In this document: positions 57,935-64,000 of the stretch, piece after piece | Layout of the letters: every line of letters begins with the position of its first letter | How positions within the stretch are numbered: the stretch's first letter is position 1 | Assembly: GCF_024580735.1 (NCBI RefSeq) | Contig: NZ_JANIJX010000019.1 | Coordinates: 20,236-84,235 of the forward strand | Direction of reading: 5' to 3' | DNA: 64,000 nt | From: Brevibacterium moorei | GTDB lineage: Bacteria > Actinomycetota > Actinomycetes > Actinomycetales > Brevibacteriaceae | Made by a program: the position numbers and the translations under genes | The notes under the pieces: model-generated | What the model was told of the DNA's origin: nothing | What the model saw: the letters and a program-made list of their open reading frames with translations, nothing else | Database searches by the model: none

Positions 57935-58677
57935 CGGGTGACCTCCATCATCGCCGCGGAGACCTGGTCGGCGCTGGGCCGGGCCATATCGCCGACCAGT
58001 CGGCCGTCGGCCAATAGGACCACTCGGTCGCCGGTCGCGGCCGCCGCCGGGTCGTGGGTGACCATGACGACCGTCTGCCCGAATTCGTCGACCGAGGCGC
58101 GCAGCAGTTCGAGGACCTCGGTACCGGTTGCGGAGTCGAGGTTGCCGGTGGGTTCGTCGGCGAAGATGACATCGGGGCGGGTCACCAGGGCACGGGCCAC
58201 GGCGACGCGCTGCTGCTGGCCGCCGGAGAGCTCATGGGGTCGGTGTTTCAGGCGCTCGGTCAATCCCAGCATGCCGGTGATGCCGTTGAACAGTTCGCGG
58301 TCGACCGAGGTCTTGGCCAGGCGGCTGGGCAGCAGGATGTTCTCCTCGGCCGTCATCGCCGGAACCAGGTTGAAGGCCTGGAAGATGAAGCCCACATGAT
58401 TGCGGCGGACCTGGGTCAGCTGCTTCTCATTCAGGCTGGTGAGTTCGCGCCGGCCCAGGAACACCTGGCCGGCGGTGGGGGAGTCCAGTCCGGCCAGGAT
58501 GTGCATGAGCGTCGACTTGCCAGAACCGGACGGCCCCATGATGGTGGTGAACTGGCCGGCTGTGATGTCCAGGTTCAGGCCGCCCAGCGGTTGTACGGCC
58601 GCATCGCCGGTGCCGTAGGTCTTCGTCAGGCCGACCGCACGGGCGGCGGGGGCGTCGAAATTTTGTGTCGTGGTCAC
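57931..58677 (-). CDS. ABC transporter ATP-binding protein (LolD/MacB-like)
   Basis: The 248-residue ATPase has Walker A GPSGSGKST, the Q-loop in FIFQAFNLVP, signature LSGGQQQR, Walker B VIFADEPTGNLD and the switch histidine in VTHD. LMHILAGLDSPTAGQV is characteristic of MacB/LolD-type subunits. The GTG start is preceded by GAGGAGCATCC. It is the first gene of a two-gene operon with the large FtsX permease. The 345-bp region upstream contains an operator-like inverted repeat. Confidence 0.93.
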   Translation of the reverse strand: MTTTQNFDAPAARAVGLTKTYGTGDAAVQPLGGLNLDITAGQFTTIMGPSGSGKSTLMHILAGLDSPTAGQVFLGRRELTSLNEKQLTQVRRNHVGFIFQAFNLVPAMTAEENILLPSRLAKTSVDRELFNGITGMLGLTERLKHRPHELSGGQQQRVAVARALVTRPDVIFADEPTGNLDSATGTEVLELLRASVDEFGQTVVMVTHDPAAAATGDRVVLLADGRLVGDMARPSADQVSAAMMEVTR

Positions 58678-59022
58678 GGATGCTCCTCGGATCGGGGTGA
58701 GCCGGGTGGCTCATAGCGTTGGTCTCAACGCTATGCGGGGGACCGGGTGGGACACATCCTCTTGCAGGATGATTTTGTGCGTGTCGTGGCTCACCGGATA
58801 TCCCCCGTGAGGAGTAGGGGAATCCCCACTTGGGGCCTGTCCGGTTGGGGGGGGTGTCCGGGGTTCCGGGGTGGTAGGACATCCCATGCAGGCTCCGGCA
58901 CTCATTCCATGGGCTGACATGCGTAGCCGGATTTCATCCTGTGGGTCGATGTGCGCTGCGGGCCAGCTGAGTAGCGTCGAAGATGACGAATCACACGACG
59001 TATACGAAGCGGAGGACTTCTT
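58678..59022. promoter_or_regulatory. Control region between the ABC operon and the PLDc_N gene, with inverted repeat
   Basis: No gene is supported here. ATAGCGTT at 58713-58720 is perfectly complementary to AACGCTAT at 58727-58734 with a 6-nt spacer, about 36 bp before the ATPase start. It is a candidate operator for a LuxR-type response regulator, one of which is encoded at 59411. GTGAGCC/GGCTCA partial repeats and a G-run (58850-58857) are also present. Confidence 0.5.
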
Positions 59023-59277
59023 GTGATGATGTATCTGGCAAGTTCAGCAGGCGCCACTGATAATTCTGGCCTGGGGTTCCTGGTCTTGGTGTGCATGGGC
59101 CTGGCCGTGATCGCCTGGCTGGCATTGTTCATTGCGGCACTCATCAGCATCGTGATGTCGCCCAACCTGACCCTGGGCGGCAAGCTCCTCTGGGTCATAG
59201 CGGTCTTCGCTTTCCCATTCCTGGGTTCCCTGGTCTGGTTCATCTGGGGCCGGAGTGCTCAGTTGAACAGGAGTTAG
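59023..59277 (+). CDS. Small PLDc_N-type membrane protein
   Basis: This 84-residue protein has two membrane helices (FLVLVCMGLAVIAWLALFIAALI and LLWVIAVFAFPFLGSLVWFIWG). The end FPFLGSLVWFIWGR matches the PLDc_N domain, found in small proteins linked to membrane stress responses. GGAGG lies 7 nt before GTG 59023; ATG 59026 and 59029 are alternatives. It sits between the ABC operon and the two-component genes, which in Gram-positive bacteria often belong together. Confidence 0.8.
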   Translation: MMMYLASSAGATDNSGLGFLVLVCMGLAVIAWLALFIAALISIVMSPNLTLGGKLLWVIAVFAFPFLGSLVWFIWGRSAQLNRS

Positions 59278-59284
59278 CGGAAAC

Positions 59285-59339
59285 GAGCAGGCGCTTTGGT
59301 CTGAATGTACCGTCTCGGAACGGACCAAAGTGCCTGCTC
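59285..59339. terminator. Bidirectional terminator after the PLDc_N gene
   Basis: GAGCAGGCGCTTTGGTC (59285-59301) pairs with 59323-59339 with one mismatch around a 21-nt loop. It separates the convergent PLDc_N and response-regulator genes. Confidence 0.75.
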
Positions 59340-59410
59340 AAGAAGAGGGAAGCCGGTTTAACATAGCGGGAGTCGATACGTCCTATGCCATAGTGACATG
59401 CTCATGTCAC

Positions 59411-60202
59411 TTAGCCGGCGATTCCGGCCCGGTAGGCGAAGACCACCGCCTGGACCCGGTCGCGGGCACCCAGCTTGGAGAACACCCGGCCCACATGGGT
59501 CTTCACCGTCGCCTCCGATACGGACAGCGCATCGGCGATCTCCTTGTTCGACCGGCCAGTGGCGATCTGCTTGAACACATCCAGTTCGCGTTCGGTCAGC
59601 GTCCCCACCGCCTCGCGCAGCCGGACCGTTTCGGCATCCTCGGCGGTTTCGTCTGCAGCGCCGCTGCCGCTCACCCCGGCAATCTGTGCGCCCGTCTGAG
59701 ATGCTGCACCGCTCGACCCGGTGGGGGCCTCGGCCTGCGCGGGCCCGCCACCACTGAGCCCACCCGCGTCCAGCAATCTGCGCGTGGTGGTGGGCGCGAT
59801 GACCGCGCCGCCGCGCACCACGGTGCGGATCGCATCCAACAGCACCTCCGGCTGGGTGTCCTTGAGGAGGAAGCCCGAGGCCCCCGCCTGCAAAGCGCGC
59901 AGCGCGTAGTCGTCCGTGTCGAAGGTCGTGAGCACGATGATCTTCGGCCGGTAGCCATCGGGCCCGGCTGGCAGGCCCAGGATCTCGCGGGTCGCCTGGA
60001 TGCCGTCGCCCGAGGGCATCCGGATGTCCATGAGCACCACCCGCGGGCGATACCGCAGGGTCGCGGCGATCGCCTCGGCGCCGGTGCCGGCCTGGGCGAT
60101 CACCTGCAGGTCCGGCTGCGAATCGATGACCATCTGGAAACCCGTGCGCAGCAGCGCCTGGTCATCGGCCAACAGCACGGTGATGGGTTCGGTCTCGCTC
60201 AT
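59411..60202 (-). CDS. LuxR/NarL family response regulator
   Basis: The 263-residue protein has a receiver domain (5-125) with acidic pair DD at 13-14, the phosphoacceptor D59 in LMDIRMP, T in VLTTFD and K in LLKDTQ. A C-terminal LuxR helix-turn-helix (about 198-262, LTERELDVFKQIATGRSNKEIADALSVSEATVKTHVGRVFSKLGARDR) follows. The linker of about 48 residues between them (Gly/Ala/Ser/Glu-rich) is much longer than usual. It overlaps the histidine kinase gene by 4 bp (ATGA) and probably controls the nearby ABC operon. Confidence 0.93.
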   Translation of the reverse strand: MSETEPITVLLADDQALLRTGFQMVIDSQPDLQVIAQAGTGAEAIAATLRYRPRVVLMDIRMPSGDGIQATREILGLPAGPDGYRPKIIVLTTFDTDDYALRALQAGASGFLLKDTQPEVLLDAIRTVVRGGAVIAPTTTRRLLDAGGLSGGGPAQAEAPTGSSGAASQTGAQIAGVSGSGAADETAEDAETVRLREAVGTLTERELDVFKQIATGRSNKEIADALSVSEATVKTHVGRVFSKLGARDRVQAVVFAYRAGIAG

Positions 60203-61620
60203 GCACGGGTCCTTTCGATCGAGGCCAGGGGCAGCAGAGCCGTGATGTGGAAGCCGGAGGGGTCGGCGGTGTGCGCGACGGTGCCGCCATAGAGTCTGGC
60301 CCTCTCATCCATGCCCCGCAAACCGGAGCCCCGGCCGTCGTCGTGGGCCACGGCGGACAAGCCGGTCACAGCATCCCCGGTGGAAGGGTCGGAGTGTGGT
60401 CCGGGGGCCGCGGCGCCGCCGGTCTCGGCCTCGGCTACCGCCTCGGCGCCGGCCCGACCGGCTGTCGGCTCGGCAGGCCCCGAATCGTCGACGCGGATCA
60501 GCAGGGCGTCCTCGGCCCGGTCGACCGTCAAACGGACCGCGGCGTGGGCGCCGGGGCCGGCGTGCTTGAGCGTATTCGTCAAGGCCTCCTGCACGATCCG
60601 GTAGACCGCCAGGCCCGCACCGGACGTCAGCTCCGGCAGGGAGCCGAGGTCGGCCAAGAGGTCCACATCGACCCCGGCCGCCCGCACATCGCCCACCAGA
60701 TCGGGCAGATCCGCGACCTGGGGCAGCGGTGCACTCTGGGATTCGGCATCGGCCGAACGCAGTACCCCGAGCATCTGGCGCATCTGGGTCAGCGCCTCGC
60801 GGCCGGTGTCGCCGATGGTCCTGAAAGCCTCCTGGGCACGTGCCGGGTCGACGGCCGCCACGAAGCGACCGCCATCGGACTGCGCGATCATCACCGACAT
60901 GGAATGGGACACGATATCGTGCATCTCCCTGGCGATCCGCAGCCTCTCGGCATCGGCGGCCAGCCGCGCCTCGTGTTCGCGTTCGCGCTCCAAGAGGTCA
61001 TTGCGCTCGCGGATCGAGGTGGCTTCGTTCCGGCGGCGCCGCCGGATATCGCCCAGCAGCCAGGCGACCGAGACGATAGCCGCGCACAGCCCGCAGGCCA
61101 GGCCGGCCAGGACGAACGCTCCCATGCGGTCGGTGTCATCGGAGATGGCCGGCGGGAGGAAAAGGAGCGCGAGGGTGAGACCTCCCAACAGCAGGGCCCC
61201 GAGATAGCCGAGGCAGGCGAAGACCGTGCCCCAGCGCCGGGGCGCGTAGACCACAGTCGTGTAGACCGTGATGGGAACGGCCACATAGTGCAGATCGGGC
61301 GTCGCTCCGAACGTCAGTGAGCACAGCGCCAGAGCCACCATCGTCCAGGCGATGAGCACCGGCCAGATCCGGCGCACGGCCAGGATCGCGCACATCGCCA
61401 CGGTCACCCAGAAGCGCAGCACGGACAGGGTGGGACCGAAGGATTCCGGCCACCAGATCGGTGCGCCTCGCACGCTGCTCAGGTAGAGATCTCCAGAGAT
61501 CAGCAGCTGCACCAGGGTCAGCGGTAGCGCGATGAACAGGGCGTCGAAGGCCCACGGATACCGGTCCAGCCCGCGCGCCACCTTGATATGCCAGGGGGTG
61601 CGCCCGAGGAACTCGCTCAT
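60199..61620 (-). CDS. Sensor histidine kinase (HisKA_3/DesK-NarX type)
   Basis: The 473-residue membrane kinase has about five or six helices in the first 170 residues, a short coiled coil (RNEATSIRERNDLLEREREHEARL), the phosphoacceptor H234 in REMHDIVSHS, and a C-terminal HATPase domain ending in GSGLRGMDERARLYGG. A Glu/Ala/Pro-rich insertion of about 45 residues interrupts the ATPase domain before that motif. The longer frame upstream is not used: TACAGT lies 7 nt before ATG 61620, indicating a leaderless start. It pairs with the response regulator. Confidence 0.92.
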   Translation of the reverse strand: MSEFLGRTPWHIKVARGLDRYPWAFDALFIALPLTLVQLLISGDLYLSSVRGAPIWWPESFGPTLSVLRFWVTVAMCAILAVRRIWPVLIAWTMVALALCSLTFGATPDLHYVAVPITVYTTVVYAPRRWGTVFACLGYLGALLLGGLTLALLFLPPAISDDTDRMGAFVLAGLACGLCAAIVSVAWLLGDIRRRRRNEATSIRERNDLLEREREHEARLAADAERLRIAREMHDIVSHSMSVMIAQSDGGRFVAAVDPARAQEAFRTIGDTGREALTQMRQMLGVLRSADAESQSAPLPQVADLPDLVGDVRAAGVDVDLLADLGSLPELTSGAGLAVYRIVQEALTNTLKHAGPGAHAAVRLTVDRAEDALLIRVDDSGPAEPTAGRAGAEAVAEAETGGAAAPGPHSDPSTGDAVTGLSAVAHDDGRGSGLRGMDERARLYGGTVAHTADPSGFHITALLPLASIERTRA

Positions 61621-61823
61621 GGCCCCAACTGTACGTGGGAGAGCGGGCCGGGCCGGACCTCGGTCGCGGGCAGATCTGCCCAGCCGGGACTCCGGCCGCC
61701 CGAATCCTGAACCGGTCGGAGCCGGCCGGCAGGGGATCGCTAGACTTGGGAACGGCCCCGCCGTGGCCCACACGCGCACGCCCGGCCATGCTCACCCAGC
61801 ATCACACTGTAAAAGGAGACACA

Positions 61824-63425
61824 GTGGCCAAGCCCGTTGTGCTGATCGCAGACAACCTCTCACCTGCCACCATCGACGCCTTAGGGCCCGATTTCGACAT
61901 CCGCACGTGCAAGGGTTCGGACCGCGGCGAACTCATCCCCGCACTGGCCGGAGTCGACGCCGTGCTGATCCGGTCCGCCACCCAGATGGACGCCGAGGCC
62001 ATCGCCGCCGCGGATTCCCTCAAGGTCATCGCCCGCGCCGGCGTGGGCCTGGACAATGTCAACGTCCCCGCCGCCACCAAGGCCGGCGTGATGGTCGTCA
62101 ACGCCCCGACCTCGAACATCCTGTCCGCCGCGGAACTGACCATGGCGCACATCCTGGCCGCCGCCCGCAACCTGGGCGCCGGCAACTCCTCGCTCAAGGC
62201 CGGGGAGTGGAACCGCTCCAAGCTGACCGGCGTCGAACTGTTCGAGAAGACCCTGGGCATCATCGGCCTGGGCCGGATCGGCGGACTCATCGCCGAACGC
62301 GCCAAGGCCTTCGGGATGAAGCTGGTCGGCTACGACCCCTACATCTCGCAGCAGCGCGCCGCACAGATGGGTGTGACGGTGCTGAGCCTGGACGAACTGC
62401 TGGCGCAGTCGGACTTCATCACGGTGCACATGCCCAAGACCCCGGAGACCATCGGCATGATCTCCGATGAGCAGTTCAAGCTGCTCAAGCCCACCGCGCG
62501 CATCGTCAACGTGGCCCGCGGCGGCATCATCGACGAGGCAGCACTGGCCCGCGCCCTGTCCGAGGGGCGCGTGGGCGGCGCCGGGATCGACGTGTGGGAC
62601 CAGGAGCCGCCGCAGGACTCGCCGCTGCTGGCCGGGGACTTCCCGAACCTCAACGTCACCCCGCACCTGGGCGCCTCGACCGTGGAGGCACAGGAGAAGG
62701 CCGGCATCGCAGTCGCCAAGTCGGTCCGCCGCGCGCTGGCCGGGGAACTCGTCCCCGACGCCGTCAACGTCGCCGGTGGTGCGATCGACCCCGATGTGCG
62801 CCCCGGCGTGCCGCTGGCCGAGCGCCTGGGCCGGACCCTGACCGCGCTGGCCGGTGGCGACGCCATCACGCACCTGCGCGTGGAGATCCACGGCGAGATC
62901 GCGGACAAGGACGTGTCCGTGCTCAAGCTCTCGGCCCTCAAGGGCGTGTTCATGGACCTGGTCTCGACGCCGGTGTCCTATGTCAACGCCCCCGTGCTGG
63001 CCGAGGAGCGCGGCGTGACAGTGGAACTGGTGCAGGACAAGGAGGTCGAGTACTTCCGCAATGAGACCGTGCTGATCGCCACGACCTCGGCCGGGCGCCG
63101 GGTCCGCGTGTCCGGCACCGTGACCGGTCCCAAGCTGGTGCAGAAGCTCACGGGCGTGTCCGACTACGAACTGGAGATGCCGCTGAGCGACCACCTGGTG
63201 GTCTTCGAATACACCGACCGTCCCGGCATCATCGGCCAGCTGGGCCAGGCCCTGGGCCGCGTGAACATCAACATCGCCGGCATGCAGGTCTCGCCCTCGG
63301 CCGATGAGACGAAGGCCCTGGCCGTGCTGGCCGTGGACTCCATCGTCGAGGACGCGGTCGTGTCCGCCGTGGCCGGCGCAGTGGATGCCGCGTACTTCGC
63401 GCTGGTGGACCTGACGGAGGACTGA
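61824..63425 (+). CDS. serA: D-3-phosphoglycerate dehydrogenase
   Basis: SerA oxidises 3-phosphoglycerate as the first step of serine synthesis. The 533-residue protein is the long type: the catalytic and NAD domains (GLGRIGGLIAERAKAFGMKL, VNVARGGIIDE and the histidine in PHLGAST), an intervening ASB domain (about 320-450) and a C-terminal ACT domain (VVFEYTDRPGIIGQLGQALGRVNINIAGMQ) for serine feedback. The GTG start has AAGGAGACACA upstream, the same ribosome-binding sequence as ilvB. The open frame before it is not used. Candidate -10 TAGACT is at 61741-61746. Confidence 0.97.
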   Translation: MAKPVVLIADNLSPATIDALGPDFDIRTCKGSDRGELIPALAGVDAVLIRSATQMDAEAIAAADSLKVIARAGVGLDNVNVPAATKAGVMVVNAPTSNILSAAELTMAHILAAARNLGAGNSSLKAGEWNRSKLTGVELFEKTLGIIGLGRIGGLIAERAKAFGMKLVGYDPYISQQRAAQMGVTVLSLDELLAQSDFITVHMPKTPETIGMISDEQFKLLKPTARIVNVARGGIIDEAALARALSEGRVGGAGIDVWDQEPPQDSPLLAGDFPNLNVTPHLGASTVEAQEKAGIAVAKSVRRALAGELVPDAVNVAGGAIDPDVRPGVPLAERLGRTLTALAGGDAITHLRVEIHGEIADKDVSVLKLSALKGVFMDLVSTPVSYVNAPVLAEERGVTVELVQDKEVEYFRNETVLIATTSAGRRVRVSGTVTGPKLVQKLTGVSDYELEMPLSDHLVVFEYTDRPGIIGQLGQALGRVNINIAGMQVSPSADETKALAVLAVDSIVEDAVVSAVAGAVDAAYFALVDLTED

Positions 63426-63463
63426 GCCACACGGCCACTTCGGCCCTTCGGGTTCTCCGAGCC

Positions 63464-63491
63464 TTGACACCGCGGATGCGGCTGGTATCGT
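63464..63491 (+). promoter_or_regulatory. Promoter of the small acidic protein gene
   Basis: TTGACA at 63464-63469 and TATCGT at 63486-63491 are spaced 16 nt, about 55 bp before the start codon. This is the best -35 match in this part of the window. Confidence 0.55.
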
Positions 63492-63544
63492 GCGGGGCAC
63501 ATAGGAGACGTCGTCGATTTCGAATCCACTGAGGAGGGATGACG

Positions 63545-63931
63545 ATGACCATCCAGAAGAAACTCCGCAACGCAGTCGGCGCGGTCGAGGACACACTCGA
63601 CAAGTACATTGCCGGACCGGACGTGACCACAGGTCAGCGTCCCGGCTATGTCGAGGACGACTCGGAGAAGCACCTGCGGGAAGTCGCAGACGCCCACGGG
63701 GACCGGCTGCTCGAACAGCCCGACGGTTCGCACATCGTCGAAGAGGTCTCCGCGGGCCCGGGACCGGAGATCGTCCGCGAGTACCCTGCCGGCGATCAGC
63801 TGACGGCCGAAGCCGAAGAGGCCGAGGAAGCCGCCGAAGTCTGGGAGCACGATGATGCGGTCGTCGACGAATGGGAAGTCGAGTCCTTCCCGGCCAGTGA
63901 TCCACCGGCGAGTGATCCCCGGATCGGCTGA
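63545..63931 (+). CDS. Small acidic protein with SFPASDPP motif (DUF5709-like)
   Basis: This is a 128-residue acidic, probably disordered protein. It contains TIQKKLRNAVGAVEDTLDKYIAGPD near the start, a Glu-rich stretch (AEAEEAEEAAEVWEHDD) and the C-terminal motif VESFPASDPPASDP, common in small actinobacterial proteins of unknown function. ATG 63545 is 6 nt after GGAGGG; the ATG at 63539 overlaps that site. The gene has its own promoter and a terminator at the window end. Its overall look resembles DUF5709, with only moderate certainty. Confidence 0.75.
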   Translation: MTIQKKLRNAVGAVEDTLDKYIAGPDVTTGQRPGYVEDDSEKHLREVADAHGDRLLEQPDGSHIVEEVSAGPGPEIVREYPAGDQLTAEAEEAEEAAEVWEHDDAVVDEWEVESFPASDPPASDPRIG

Positions 63932-63974
63932 ATGCCATCCGATAGCTCTGGCGCATAGCCCTCTCGCAGCGGCG

Positions 63975-64000
63975 GGCCCGGAACCCTTGGGTTCCGGGCC
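63975..64000 (+). terminator. Terminator after the small acidic protein gene
   Basis: GGCCCGGAACCC (63975-63986) pairs perfectly with GGGTTCCGGGCC (63989-64000) across a 2-nt centre. The window ends at the last base of the hairpin, so any T-run is not visible. Confidence 0.75.

Noticed and set aside
61881..63956. A 691-codon reverse-strand frame opposite serA
   Set aside because: Same type of GC-driven shadow; serA on the other strand has complete domains and a ribosome binding site.

Overview
The window is GC-rich DNA from an actinomycete (Actinomycetota). The evidence is the strong GC bias at third codon positions, frequent GTG and TTG starts, and a DUF222/HNH (13E12-type) gene. It also carries an mctB/mctC-like acetate uptake pair, a CE1758/CE1759-type flavin monooxygenase pair and an Eis-like acetyltransferase. 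The order cysteine desulfurase, mnmA, MetE-like protein, ligA, gatC-gatA-gatB, then ilvB-ilvN-ilvC and serA resembles the conserved actinobacterial order known from Mycobacterium (the Rv3025c to Rv2996c region). Accessory genes are interspersed. A member of the Micrococcales, such as a Brevibacterium relative, is plausible, but the genus cannot be fixed from the sequence alone. No rRNA, tRNA, CRISPR array or prophage was seen.

Layout. 1-10.4 kb: an MFS transporter, then cysteine desulfurase and mnmA (tRNA 2-thiolation), a small SRPBCC protein, and a tightly coupled run of S9 peptidase, MetE-like protein and NAD-dependent DNA ligase. 10.4-12.75 kb: a DUF222-HNH gene between 22-bp inverted repeats, with a second, degenerate copy of the ligA 3' tail and a terminator-like hairpin on its far side. 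This looks like an insertion at the end of ligA and is the most interesting structure in the window. 12.8-16.2 kb: acetate/monocarboxylate symporter pair and a flavin monooxygenase. 16.2-19.6 kb: gatCAB. 19.7-23.5 kb: a DUF6069 membrane protein, then pdxS-pdxT divergent from pdxR with an inverted-repeat operator between them. 23.6-28.3 kb: two unrecognised proteins, peptide deformylase, and cysK-cysE. 28.4-32.7 kb: an operon of LLM monooxygenase, FMN reductase and MarR regulator, then a 2-hydroxyacid dehydrogenase and an unknown protein, closed by a 72-bp perfect palindrome. 32.7-40.8 kb: butanediol-type dehydrogenase, FAD reductase, a membrane protein, a heterodimeric ABC exporter, and rlmC. 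40.9-44.7 kb: ilvBNC with a 14-residue branched-chain leader peptide and attenuator. 44.8-48.3 kb: a cysteine hydrolase and a two-gene sodium symporter cassette. 48.3-53.7 kb: a peptide ABC importer. 53.8-61.6 kb: an Eis-like acetyltransferase, a MacB-type ABC system, and a two-component system. 61.8 kb to the end: serA and a small acidic protein.

How the genes connect. Amino-acid biosynthesis is prominent: cysK and cysE for cysteine, ilvBNC for valine, leucine and isoleucine, serA for serine, and PLP made by pdxST for several of these enzymes. Many genes seem to use leaderless transcripts, with a -10 hexamer placed exactly 6 nt before the ATG. Most convergent gene pairs are separated by long inverted repeats without a T-run, which probably act as bidirectional terminators.
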